From contig PBOB01000071.1 in assembly GCA_002724185.1 (NCBI GenBank), positions 1-54,801 of the forward strand: a stretch of 54,801 bases of DNA, read 5' to 3'. The translations under genes were made by a program, and so were the position numbers. Under the pieces are notes generated by a model. The model was not told where the DNA came from, did no database searches, and was given only the letters and a program-made list of their open reading frames with translations. Shown in pieces: positions 17,040-25,741 of the stretch (position 1 is its first letter; the number at the start of each line of letters is the position of its first letter). The stretch is from Acidiferrobacteraceae bacterium. Lineage in GTDB: Bacteria; Pseudomonadota; Gammaproteobacteria; Arenicellales; UBA868.

Positions 17040-18532
17040 GCGCCCGACTCAATAGCGTTAAACGCGGGTTATTTTTGGACTCAGTAATCCTGATGCAGAT
17101 ATCACGTACTATCAGTAAGTTAGAGAATGTTGAAGATGCTGCTGTGATGATGGGAACTCCCGCGAATCAGGAAATATTGAACAATTCGAATCTGCTCACC
17201 GATGATGGCAAGATAGCTAAGGGCGGTGATTTAATTATTGCAGTGCGAGCATCGGATGAGCCATCAGCACACCTAGCGCTTAATCAGGCAACATCGCTCA
17301 TTGAGCGGCCTGTTATTTTAAAAGAACAAAGTAGTGATGTTTTGCCAGCTACGTTGCGGGCTGCATTAGACGATAATCCTAACGCAAATCTAGCACTAAT
17401 ATCCGTACCCGGAGAGTTTGCGGCCGCAGAAGCATGGAAGGCGCTGAGGGCTGGCCTTGATGTGATGATATTCAGCGACAATGTTTCTATAGAAGCTGAG
17501 GCCCAGTTAAAGCAAGAGGCAAGGAAAAGCAATCGTATAGTGATGGGTCCAGATTGTGGCACTGCAATACTAGCTGGTGTTCCGCTTGCATTTGCTAATG
17601 AAGTACCTGCAGGAAATATAGGAATAATTGGTGCGTCTGGAACTGGTATTCAGGAAGTAGTCTGTCTAATTGCCCGGGCAGGCTTTGGTATCTCTCATGC
17701 TATAGGAGTCGGTGGAAGAGATTTGAGTGATCCAGTAGGTGGCTTAAGTACATTGACAGCGATAGAATTGCTTGATTCTGACCCTGCGACCGAGCATATC
17801 GTACTGATTTCCAAACCACCTTCAGAAAGGGTAGTGAAGGTAATTACAAAAGCAATAAATCGCAGTAGGAAGTTTTTTACGGTATGTTTTTTAGGAAGTG
17901 CAGATTATGTTTTGCCTAACAATGCGGTAAGTGTGAAAACATTAAAGGCCGCTGCTGTAAATGTCACCAAAATTCAACCGGATACGTCATCGGCAGGAGA
18001 TTTAGTCTCTACAGGGCGTGCCGGTGCAAAGTGGATTCGTGGCCTATATTCGGGAGGATCACTTTCTTCTGAAGCACAGGTGATATTGATCTCGCACGGA
18101 CTCAAAGTGGCATCCAATAGTCCTATCGTAGGGGCTGATCTGTATGTTGAGCCTTCTGCAGGTCACGTCATTATTGATCTAGGCGATGATAAGTATACTG
18201 TTGGCCGACCGCATCCGATGATAGAGCCAGCGGTACGTGACCAGCCTTTGTTGGATGCTTTTCAAGATCCATCGGTGAAAGTTATTTTACTGGATTTAGT
18301 TCTTGGCTATGGTAGCAGTCTTGATCCAGCTGACCATATAGCAAGTTTATTGCAACAAAATTGGAACAATGATCCCACAATAATAGCGTCAGTTACGGGG
18401 ACTGAATATGATCCGCAGGTATTTAGTCGTCAGGTCGATATACTTCATGCTGCTGGTGTTTATGTTGCGCCAAGTAACGCGGACGCGGCCGAAGCTGCCG
18501 TAAAATTATTGTCAATGCAATATGATTCATAA
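17036..18532 (+). CDS. allF: Oxamate carbamoyltransferase subunit AllF (FdrA)
   Basis: The 498-residue protein is FdrA, built of succinyl-CoA-synthetase-like CoA-binding and ligase domains. Clear matches to E. coli FdrA are DSVILMQISR near the start, MMGTPANQ (38-45), FSDNVS, MGPDCGTAI (170-178), GASGTGIQE (199-207), GVGGRDLSDPVGG and YTVGRPHPMIEP. It belongs to the AllFGH complex that makes carbamoyl phosphate from oxalurate. It lacks the last 50 to 60 residues of E. coli FdrA, which occur as the separate gene at 15553-15771. The start overlaps allG by four bases. No CoA ligase reaction is expected from its family. Confidence 0.92.
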   Translation: MSARLNSVKRGLFLDSVILMQISRTISKLENVEDAAVMMGTPANQEILNNSNLLTDDGKIAKGGDLIIAVRASDEPSAHLALNQATSLIERPVILKEQSSDVLPATLRAALDDNPNANLALISVPGEFAAAEAWKALRAGLDVMIFSDNVSIEAEAQLKQEARKSNRIVMGPDCGTAILAGVPLAFANEVPAGNIGIIGASGTGIQEVVCLIARAGFGISHAIGVGGRDLSDPVGGLSTLTAIELLDSDPATEHIVLISKPPSERVVKVITKAINRSRKFFTVCFLGSADYVLPNNAVSVKTLKAAAVNVTKIQPDTSSAGDLVSTGRAGAKWIRGLYSGGSLSSEAQVILISHGLKVASNSPIVGADLYVEPSAGHVIIDLGDDKYTVGRPHPMIEPAVRDQPLLDAFQDPSVKVILLDLVLGYGSSLDPADHIASLLQQNWNNDPTIIASVTGTEYDPQVFSRQVDILHAAGVYVAPSNADAAEAAVKLLSMQYDS

Positions 18533-18593
18533 TAATAGTCCTGCATCAAAATTCAGTTTTCCGTAGATCTATGAGACTGATAAATCGGAAGTT

Positions 18594-19496
18594 ATGCGGA
18601 AAACGTTAGTTCCACCGATTCGTCCGCTATCGGCATACAGGATTGGGCGTCATGCGTTACGGGTGTTAGCAAATAGCACCCGTGGCCAGGTTGCGGGTGT
18701 TTTTAAGGGTGGAATATATCTAGATCTTGATGATAACTGGTGTTGTATAACCTCCAGAGGTGCGTCGGCCGGACCGGCAAATATTTGTACACCATTTTTT
18801 GGAGGTATGGATATATTACAAGGATGTAAAGTAACTGTTTCTAGAAATAGAAATATCATTATTGGGAGATATTTGCGAGTTGAAACGGTCACCGCTGATC
18901 TTTGGTTGCCGCCGAAAATTGATTGGACGCCGAAAACATTAAATCTTGGCCTTAATGCTGTCGATAAGATGTGTGTAGATTCGATCCCTGAATGCGGCTT
19001 ATCAGGGGCAGTCTGGCCAGTTCATCCGCGATGGCGACGGCTTCCGGCTGAATATTATGCCGCAATGCCTGTGATCAGAAGCTTATCGGCTTGGCTCGAA
19101 AGTTCACTAATGTCCAGTATTGTAAAACCACCACCAACAAATTGTGGCGACTTATTGGGCTTAGGCCCAGGGTTGACTCCTTCGGGGGATGATTTTTTGA
19201 TCGGTATGCTGATTGCTCTGGCAACGATCGGCAGACTTGATATTTCGGCTATTCTTGGTGATGCGATTGAGCCCTTTCTTTGCAGCAACACTGGACCGAT
19301 TAGTTGTTTATATCTTAAGACGGCCCTCAATGGTGAGGCTAACGAGCAATTGCATCTTATGATTAATTTTGTACTTGGTGGGCACTTACGTCAAATTAGA
19401 CCCCAGCTTGGAATTATTTCCAGCATTGGGCATTCTTCAGGTTGGGATTCACTTGCGGGAGCCATGATTGTTTTGCGAGCTCTTAGACCTACATAA
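18594..19496 (+). CDS. allH: Oxamate carbamoyltransferase subunit AllH (YlbF, DUF2877)
   Basis: This 300-residue protein is a DUF2877 member, shown by the signature GLGPGLTPSGDDFLIG (189-204). The rest is less conserved. E. coli YlbF (AllH) is the third subunit of oxamate carbamoyltransferase. Unlike the tightly overlapping allG and allF, this gene starts 61 bases after allF, and the gap shows no terminator, so cotranscription is likely. The ATG follows a GGAAG sequence. DUF2877 proteins are also found alone next to other genes, but adjacency to allF and allG makes the assignment firm. Confidence 0.87.
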   Translation: MRKTLVPPIRPLSAYRIGRHALRVLANSTRGQVAGVFKGGIYLDLDDNWCCITSRGASAGPANICTPFFGGMDILQGCKVTVSRNRNIIIGRYLRVETVTADLWLPPKIDWTPKTLNLGLNAVDKMCVDSIPECGLSGAVWPVHPRWRRLPAEYYAAMPVIRSLSAWLESSLMSSIVKPPPTNCGDLLGLGPGLTPSGDDFLIGMLIALATIGRLDISAILGDAIEPFLCSNTGPISCLYLKTALNGEANEQLHLMINFVLGGHLRQIRPQLGIISSIGHSSGWDSLAGAMIVLRALRPT

Positions 19497-19520
19497 GGGC
19501 TTTAGCATCATTTAATAATA

Positions 19521-21125
19521 ATGCCAACTGAGATATACGACTACGTGGTAGTTGGAGCTGGATCTGCTGGCTGTGTTTTGGCGAATCGCCTTAGTGCAAA
19601 TGGCAAACATCAGGTTTTATTGTTAGAGGCAGGTCCTCCCGATAGCTATCCTTGGATTCATATTCCAATTGGGTATGCGAAAACAATGTTTCACCCACGT
19701 TACAACTGGTGTTTCTACACTGATCCTGAACCCGCCATGAATGACCGACAAATTTACTGGCCAAGAGGTAAAGTGCTAGGCGGTTCAAGCTCTATCAATG
19801 GTTTGATTTTTATACGTGGCCAACCTTTAGACTATGATGGCTGGGCGGCTTTGGGCAATTTAGGATGGGCGTGGGAAGATGTGCTCCCGTATTTCATTCG
19901 ATTAGAGAAAAATGCACGTGGGTCTAATTCATGGCGCGGTGATAGTGGTCCGCAAGCTGTGTCTGACATCAATAGCCCAAATCTACTTGCAGGGGCTTTT
20001 ATCGAAGCTTGCATAGAGGCAGGTTATGAAAGAAATGACGACTTCAATGGGGAGCGCCAAGACGGGGCGGGCTACTATCAGTTAATTACCCACAAGGGGT
20101 TACGCTGCAGCAGCGTCGATGCTCACCTCAAGACTGCTAAAAACCGTCCCAACTTAAGGGTGCTCACAAATGCGTTAGTAGTTAGGATCAATTTCGATAA
20201 GAGTAATGCTGACGGGGTAGATGTCCATCACGCAAGTAGGTTACTGAAAATTCGAGCGCGTCGTGAAATAATTCTTTCTGCTGGCGCTATTCAATCACCA
20301 CAAATATTACAACTTTCTGGTATTGGCGACGCAGAGATGCTAAAGCAATATAATTTACCAGTGATTTCCCACCTTCCCGGAGTTGGAAAAAACTTGCAAG
20401 ATCATTTGCAAACTAGAGTGATTCACCGTTGCAACGCAGCGATTACAACTAACGATGCATATACGAAATTATGGCCTCGTATTACAATGGGTTTTCGCTA
20501 TCTCCTATTTCGTAGTGGTCCTATGGCGATAGGCATCAATCAAGCCGGAGCGTTTCTCAAGACTAGCGAAAGGTTATCGAGTCCTGACTTGCAGTTTCAT
20601 TTCGCAGCACTCTCGTCTGAGATGCCTGGCTCTGCTTTGCATAAATTTTCTGGATTTACCTCTTCGGTGTGTCAACTTCGGCCGAAGAGTCGAGGGACTG
20701 TGACAATTCGTTCTCCGAATGCTGAGGAGCCACCAGCTATTTGTGCGAATTATTTGGTGGCGGAGGCTGATCAACAAATTGCTGTAGCAGGGTTAAAGAT
20801 TGCAAGGAACATAGCTCTACAGCCTGCTTTGGCTCAATACATAGTTGACGAATATGCACCAGGCAAAGAATTACAAAGTGACGATGAATTGCTCGACTTT
20901 GTCCGCCGAAAGGGGGTGACTATTTTTCACCCTGCAGGAACCTGTAAGATGGGCAACGACTCAACTTCAGTAGTGGATGATCATTTGCGTGTTCGTAATG
21001 TAACCGGGCTTCGTGTCGCTGACTGTTCCATTATGCCAACCCTCGTTTCAGGGAACACCCATGCGGCTACCGTAATGATAGCGGAAAAGGCATCGGATAT
21101 GATTCTAGCCGATAGTAAAGATTAA
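19521..21125 (+). CDS. GMC-family FAD oxidoreductase (choline-dehydrogenase-like)
   Basis: The 534-residue protein is a glucose-methanol-choline oxidoreductase. It has the FAD-binding start YDYVVVGAGSAGCVLANRLS, the GMC signature PRGKVLGGSSSINGL, the second signature GAIQSPQILQLSGIG, and the C-terminal catalytic region with HPAGTCKMG and SGNTHA. No signal peptide is visible. It lies 24 bases after allH on the same strand, so it is probably the last gene of the ureide operon and could oxidise an alcohol such as a ureidoglycolate-type intermediate. Substrates of this family cannot be read from sequence, and simple choline- or alcohol-dehydrogenase activity is as likely. Confidence 0.88.
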   Translation: MPTEIYDYVVVGAGSAGCVLANRLSANGKHQVLLLEAGPPDSYPWIHIPIGYAKTMFHPRYNWCFYTDPEPAMNDRQIYWPRGKVLGGSSSINGLIFIRGQPLDYDGWAALGNLGWAWEDVLPYFIRLEKNARGSNSWRGDSGPQAVSDINSPNLLAGAFIEACIEAGYERNDDFNGERQDGAGYYQLITHKGLRCSSVDAHLKTAKNRPNLRVLTNALVVRINFDKSNADGVDVHHASRLLKIRARREIILSAGAIQSPQILQLSGIGDAEMLKQYNLPVISHLPGVGKNLQDHLQTRVIHRCNAAITTNDAYTKLWPRITMGFRYLLFRSGPMAIGINQAGAFLKTSERLSSPDLQFHFAALSSEMPGSALHKFSGFTSSVCQLRPKSRGTVTIRSPNAEEPPAICANYLVAEADQQIAVAGLKIARNIALQPALAQYIVDEYAPGKELQSDDELLDFVRRKGVTIFHPAGTCKMGNDSTSVVDDHLRVRNVTGLRVADCSIMPTLVSGNTHAATVMIAEKASDMILADSKD

Positions 21126-21137
21126 CGAATACATATC

Positions 21138-22628
21138 TCATGGTTTAGTACTAAAGGATATAGTGCTTTCTACTGCTTTTTTCCAATTGTGCAGTAGTTT
21201 TTGACGTTCCGATAAAGGGAGTTGTGGGCGATACCTGCAGTCAAGCTCCCAGCGCCCATCTAGCTCCTCAACTGAACTAATCACTCCGGCATAGAGACTC
21301 GCCAAGCGTGCAGCTCCAAGCGCAGTCGTTTCTACCATTGCTGGTTTCTCCACATCTTTCCCAGTAATATCTGCAAGAAATTGCAGCATCCATTCATTCT
21401 GAGCCATAGCGCCATCCACGCGAAGTCTAGTAATTTCAGCTCCATCATGCTGCATAGAGGAGAGCAACTCAGCGCTCTGATAACCTAGTGCTTCCAACGC
21501 TGCACGGACTAATTCTGACGGACCAGTGTCTCTTGTTAACCCATAGATTGCACCCCGCGCATTTGGATCCCAGTGTGGTGCGCCTAGCCCGGTGAAAGCA
21601 GGAACGAATACGACCCCGCTATGTTTTGAAGAGATTGCTGCGAGCTCGGCTGTTTCAGATGCAGATCCTATGACACCAAGAGTGTCACGGAGCCATTTGA
21701 TTGTTGTACCAGCATTAAAAATTGATCCCTCAAGGGCGTAACAGACTGAGTTATCTATTCGATATCCTACAGTAGTGAGGAGACGATTATTTGAATAAAT
21801 TAATTTATTGCCTGTGTTTAGGAGAGTGAAGCATCCTGTCCCATAAGTGCTTTTTATCATTCCTGAGTGGACGCATCCCTGACCTATGAGAGCTGCCTGC
21901 TGATCTCCAACTACACCAAGTATGGGTATAGCTTTTCCAAAAAGTTCGGTGTCAGTATAGCCAAAATCATCGGCAGAATTTTTTACTTGGGGTAATATAG
22001 CTTCTGGAATTTCAAATAATTCTAGAAGCGCAGAATCCCATTTTTGTGTATGAATATTAAATAATAGTGTTCTTGATGCATTAGTGGCATCTGTTGCGTG
22101 GAGACGCCCGCCGGTTAATCTCCACAACAGGAAGCTGTCAATAGTCCCAGCTGCAATTAGCCCTCTTTCGGCTAGTGTTCTTGCTCCACTAACATTATCG
22201 AGCAACCATCGAAGTTTTGTCGCAGTGAAGTATGGATCAAGAAGTAATCCAGTGCGCTCGCGCACCATTGGCTCAAGATTTTCACTAATGAGAGTTTTGC
22301 AAGTCGCAGCGGTTCTGCGATCTTGCCACACAATAGCATTGTGTATCGGTACCCCCGTTTCACGATCCCAGGCAACAACTGTCTCTCTTTGGTTAGTAAT
22401 ACCGATCGCCGAAACTTTAGCGTTACATAGATCTATTGCACCTCTGGCAACCTCATAGGTTGTTCGCCAGATCTCATTCGCATTGTGTTCGACTAATCCA
22501 TTGGCGGGATAGATTTGTAACAATTCTTTTTGAGTTTGAGACAGAATTTGGCCATTTTGATCAAAGACAACTGCTCGTGAGCTTGTTGTTCCTTGATCTA
22601 TTGCGAGTATGTTATCTGATTTGTTCAT
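21138..22628 (-). CDS. glpK: Glycerol kinase
   Basis: The 496-residue FGGY-family kinase phosphorylates glycerol to sn-glycerol 3-phosphate. Marks are the phosphate-1 motif AIDQGTTSSRAVVFD, the glycerol-site segment VAWDRETGVPIHNAIVWQDRRT, STYGTGCF, and the C-terminal FGGY signature region with LRVDGAMAQNEWMLQFLAD. It is convergent with the GMC oxidoreductase, only 12 bases apart, and divergent from the FAH-family gene. No glpF or glpD is adjacent, so it is a lone gene here. The start is the ATG at 22628. Confidence 0.95.
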   Translation of the reverse strand: MNKSDNILAIDQGTTSSRAVVFDQNGQILSQTQKELLQIYPANGLVEHNANEIWRTTYEVARGAIDLCNAKVSAIGITNQRETVVAWDRETGVPIHNAIVWQDRRTAATCKTLISENLEPMVRERTGLLLDPYFTATKLRWLLDNVSGARTLAERGLIAAGTIDSFLLWRLTGGRLHATDATNASRTLLFNIHTQKWDSALLELFEIPEAILPQVKNSADDFGYTDTELFGKAIPILGVVGDQQAALIGQGCVHSGMIKSTYGTGCFTLLNTGNKLIYSNNRLLTTVGYRIDNSVCYALEGSIFNAGTTIKWLRDTLGVIGSASETAELAAISSKHSGVVFVPAFTGLGAPHWDPNARGAIYGLTRDTGPSELVRAALEALGYQSAELLSSMQHDGAEITRLRVDGAMAQNEWMLQFLADITGKDVEKPAMVETTALGAARLASLYAGVISSVEELDGRWELDCRYRPQLPLSERQKLLHNWKKAVESTISFSTKP

Positions 22629-22690
22629 TTTAAGCGCAACTTACTTGCAGTTAATGATTAGAATATAGCTGTTAATTTAGACAATTAGAT

Positions 22691-22706
22691 ATTGAATGCA
22701 ATCAAT
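22691..22706. promoter_or_regulatory. Imperfect 16-bp dyad between glpK and the FAH gene
   Basis: ATTGAATGCAATCAAT pairs in seven of eight symmetric positions. It sits in the 93-base divergent gap, 15 bases before the ATG at 22722. Shape and place fit a repressor operator, perhaps of the GntR or GlpR type, but no regulator gene is adjacent. AT-rich DNA gives such dyads by chance, so confidence is low. Confidence 0.3.
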
Positions 22707-22721
22707 TCTTTGGTAATTTAG

Positions 22722-23429
22722 ATGACGAAGTCAGAAAATAGTATGAGCTATGTTATCACTCCAGCAATTATTCCGTGTTTGCAGGTGCGTGGCTCTAGCA
22801 ATTATTATCCAGTAAATAGAATTTTCTGTGTTGGCCGAAACTATGCGAAGCATGTTGTAGAAATGGGTTACGATCCAGAGAGAGAAGCGCCTTTTTTCTT
22901 TCAAAAGAGCTCAGATTCAATACTCGTTGAAGGCACAGATTTTGTGTATCCAGACAAGACTATTGAGGTGCATCATGAAGTAGAGTTAGTCGTAGCACTT
23001 AAAACTGGTGGTAAGAATTTGTCCAGAGCTGAAGCCACTAGCAATATATATGGATATGCTGTTGGATTGGATATGACCCGCCGTGATTTGCAGGCTGAAT
23101 TGAAATCTATGGGACGACCCTGGGAAATTAGCAAGTCATTTGATGGTTCGGCTCCTTGCTCTGCAATTATACAAAGCGATGACATAGGACACCCTACTAA
23201 AGGCGAGATTTCGCTGAAAAAAAATGGTTCGCTCTGTCAGGAGGGTTATTTGCAGCAAATGATTTGGAAAGTCCCCGAGATAATCGCTTACCTATCAGAA
23301 TTTTGCACACTTATGCCAGGAGATTTAATTTTCACTGGAACCCCCTCAGGTGTAGGGCCAGTTCAACGTGGGGATAACCTAAAGTGCACAATTGATGGGG
23401 TTGGAACGCTCGATGTTGGGGTAGTCTAG
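22722..23429 (+). CDS. Fumarylacetoacetate-hydrolase-family protein
   Basis: This 235-residue protein has the FAH fold. The metal ligands are visible as HHEVEL (Glu86 and Glu88) and Asp117 in GLDMTRRDLQ. The segments CVGRNYAKHVVEMG and FFFQKSSDS, and the end GDLIFTGTPSGVGPV, resemble the YcgM/fumarylpyruvate-hydrolase subgroup, whose members split acylpyruvates or tautomerise or decarboxylate oxaloacetate. The exact substrate is unknown. It is divergent from glpK and stands upstream of the dgcA-dgcN pair, separated by about 135 bases with a palindrome, so it is probably its own transcript. An ATG at 22743 is an alternative start. Confidence 0.85.
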   Translation: MTKSENSMSYVITPAIIPCLQVRGSSNYYPVNRIFCVGRNYAKHVVEMGYDPEREAPFFFQKSSDSILVEGTDFVYPDKTIEVHHEVELVVALKTGGKNLSRAEATSNIYGYAVGLDMTRRDLQAELKSMGRPWEISKSFDGSAPCSAIIQSDDIGHPTKGEISLKKNGSLCQEGYLQQMIWKVPEIIAYLSEFCTLMPGDLIFTGTPSGVGPVQRGDNLKCTIDGVGTLDVGVV

Positions 23430-23522
23430 ACTTGGCTCAAGAGTGCTTTATAGCTCTAATGTCGACTACTAGCCTTTTGGTCTTGATCTAATATACATAT
23501 TTAGTTAAAGATTTGGTATTTC

Positions 23523-23538
23523 GGTTAAATGTTTAACC
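23523..23538. promoter_or_regulatory. Perfect palindrome upstream of dgcA (candidate operator)
   Basis: GGTTAAA (23523-23529) and TTTAACC (23532-23538) form a perfect dyad with a 2-base centre. It ends 27 bases before the ATG at 23566 and just before an AAGGAG ribosome-binding sequence. That position suits an operator controlling the dgcA-dgcN operon. No regulator gene is adjacent in the window. Confidence 0.5.
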
Positions 23539-23565
23539 ATGACAAAGCTGGGGGCAAGGAGATTT

Positions 23566-24600
23566 ATGCGTTGGGAGTATGACCAGAGGGAGTTGAAGAA
23601 GAGGCATGCACTTCGTATTAGCCGTGGGGTTAGTGCAAGCTCAACAAACTTATTTGTGACGGTGCAAACAAAAAATTATTTTGGTATAGGTGAAGCGGCA
23701 CCTGGGACTGGAGCCGCTACAGCTGATTTATGTCAGCAGCAGCTTACCGAGTTTATCAATACCCAGGATGGGATAACGCTTAATCCATTTGATTCTTGGT
23801 TTGCGGCTCGTGAGGCAGCTATCGCACCTTGTGCGTGGGCAGCAGTTGACATAGCTTTGTGGGACCTACATGGAAAAATTGTTGGTCAACCTCTACATCA
23901 GCTACTTGGATTACCAAACCGAGCTGTAGCTACTTCAGTCACAATTGGGATCCTGCCACCCGATGAAGTACGTGAACGGGTTGCAGAAATTCTTGATCTG
24001 ACTGATGCCAAGTTTCTCAAGATTAAGTTAGGCAGTCCTAGTGGCATTGATGCTGATCAAATGATGTATATGCAGGTATGGGAAAGTGTTCAAGGTAGCA
24101 ATGTTGGATTGCGTGTTGATGCTAATGGTGGGTGGACACTATCAGATGCGAGGCGAATGATATCTTGGTTGAGTGAACATAATTGTGACTATGTTGAACA
24201 ACCTCTAAACACAAATGATGATGATCAATTAGAGGAGCTGTTTCGAAACCGCGCATTACCAATTTTCGTTGACGAGTCGGTAAATTTTTCTACGGATATT
24301 CCCCGATTAGCGAGATTCATAGACGGAGTAAATCTCAAATTAATGAAATGTGGGGGGATTACTGAAGCCTTAAGGATAGTAGCTACAGCTCGGGCACATA
24401 AGCTCGGCACTATGATTGGTTGTATGGGAGAGTCGTCAGTATCTATAGCGGCCGGTGCTGCTATTGGGGCGTTATTTGATCATATTGATTTGGACTCCCA
24501 TCTAAATCTAGATCCAGATCCAGCGTCTGGTTTAGATCTTAAGGATGGTGTAGTCTGTATGGAAAGTGTTCCAGGTCACGGGGCTAGCTTATTGTGTTAA
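23566..24600 (+). CDS. dgcA: Enolase-superfamily racemase (N-acetyl-D-glutamate racemase DgcA / dipeptide epimerase type)
   Basis: The 344-residue protein belongs to the enolase superfamily, dipeptide-epimerase group. Catalytic parts are visible: LKIKLG (Lys152 and Lys154), metal ligands Asp185 (VDANGGW), Glu211 (VEQPL) and Asp236 (VDES), and Lys258 in LKLMKCGG. Alone it could be an L-Ala-D/L-Glu epimerase. Its overlap with a DUF1611 gene matches the DgcN-DgcA pair, in which DgcA racemises N-acetyl-D-glutamate for D-glutamate use. The ATG at 23566 follows an AAGGAG four to five bases upstream; the in-frame ATG at 23539 lacks this. Confidence 0.82.
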   Translation: MRWEYDQRELKKRHALRISRGVSASSTNLFVTVQTKNYFGIGEAAPGTGAATADLCQQQLTEFINTQDGITLNPFDSWFAAREAAIAPCAWAAVDIALWDLHGKIVGQPLHQLLGLPNRAVATSVTIGILPPDEVRERVAEILDLTDAKFLKIKLGSPSGIDADQMMYMQVWESVQGSNVGLRVDANGGWTLSDARRMISWLSEHNCDYVEQPLNTNDDDQLEELFRNRALPIFVDESVNFSTDIPRLARFIDGVNLKLMKCGGITEALRIVATARAHKLGTMIGCMGESSVSIAAGAAIGALFDHIDLDSHLNLDPDPASGLDLKDGVVCMESVPGHGASLLC

Positions 24601-25622
24601 GGTCAAACCAATCTTTAGTGATTCACTTTGATGATCAGATGCCATTACGCAACGGGAAGATGGGGCATGGCGTGTTGCGTTTCACGACTAATCCAGTTGC
24701 TGCGTGTATCGATCAACATCGACAAGGAGAGAATAGCTACGATGTACTCGGCTTTGGGCCAAGTTGCCCAGTTGTTGGTACGGTCGAGCAGGCGCTCCAA
24801 TATGGTGGAGAGGTTCTAGTATTAGGAATGGCACCATCCGGGGGGCGACTGCCAAAGCGCATGTTTGACGAAGTAGACTATGCTGTAGAAAGCGGTCTGT
24901 CAGTTGCTAATGGGCTACATCAACCGTTAGCCGATCGTTATCCAAAACTAAAGCCAGATCAGTGGATATGGGATATTAGAGCTGAGCCGGATGGGCTTGG
25001 TATAGCGAGTGCAAAGGCTGCCAGCCTTCCGAATCGGCGCTTGTTAATGTTAGGTACAGACATGGCTATCGGTAAGATGACAGCTGGTATAGAGATTTGG
25101 AAGGAAGCCAAACGACGGGCTGTTAAAGCTGAGTTTCTTGCAACGGGTCAGATCGGTATTTTTGTGAGCGGTCGAGGGATTGCGCTTGATGCTATTCGTG
25201 TAGATTACGCTTGTGGTGCAGTTGAACAGATGGTGTTAGGAGCCGCAGACGCAGACCTTCAAGTTATTGAGGGGCAGGGTTCTATTTTGCATCCGGGCAG
25301 CACGTCGACCCTGCCACTACTACGTGGAAGTTGTCCAACCCATCTGGTGCTTTGTCATAGGTTGGGTAGCAATAGATTGGAAGATCACGATGTTTTAATA
25401 CCACCACTTCTTGATTTGGCGAGGCTATATGAAGATATTGCTTATGCTTGTGGGGCATTTGATAGGCCAAAGACTACGGGTGTTGCACTTAATACATCCG
25501 GGGTTGATCAAGAGACAGCTGAAGAGGCAATCCAAGAACTTGAAGCCCAGCTCGGTTTGCCTGTTGTAGATCCATTACGTTTTGGGACAGAGCGTCTTGT
25601 CGACTTGCTCTTAAGTTGCTAA
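24594..25622 (+). CDS. dgcN: DUF1611 protein, D-glutamate N-acetyltransferase DgcN type
   Basis: This 342-residue protein is a DUF1611 member, with the family's P-loop-like LGTDMAIGKMTAG (153-165), the GRLP region (84-87), SVANGLHQPLAD and VIEGQGSILHPG. In marine bacteria DgcN, a DUF1611 protein, acetylates D-glutamate and the product is racemised by DgcA, letting cells feed on D-glutamate from cell walls. The gene starts with GTG inside the last codons of dgcA (seven-base overlap), arguing for one functional unit. Older annotations call such proteins NAD-dependent epimerase-like or unknown. Confidence 0.82.
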   Translation: MLRSNQSLVIHFDDQMPLRNGKMGHGVLRFTTNPVAACIDQHRQGENSYDVLGFGPSCPVVGTVEQALQYGGEVLVLGMAPSGGRLPKRMFDEVDYAVESGLSVANGLHQPLADRYPKLKPDQWIWDIRAEPDGLGIASAKAASLPNRRLLMLGTDMAIGKMTAGIEIWKEAKRRAVKAEFLATGQIGIFVSGRGIALDAIRVDYACGAVEQMVLGAADADLQVIEGQGSILHPGSTSTLPLLRGSCPTHLVLCHRLGSNRLEDHDVLIPPLLDLARLYEDIAYACGAFDRPKTTGVALNTSGVDQETAEEAIQELEAQLGLPVVDPLRFGTERLVDLLLSC

Positions 25623-25741
25623 GGATAGCCTAAATTACTAGTTATGTTTCTTTTGATATTTGTCACCACCCCTTTGCCTATTTGAAAACACTCAGCTACA
25701 GTTAGGTTGAATGAACACAGAATTTCTGATTAACGCTGATT

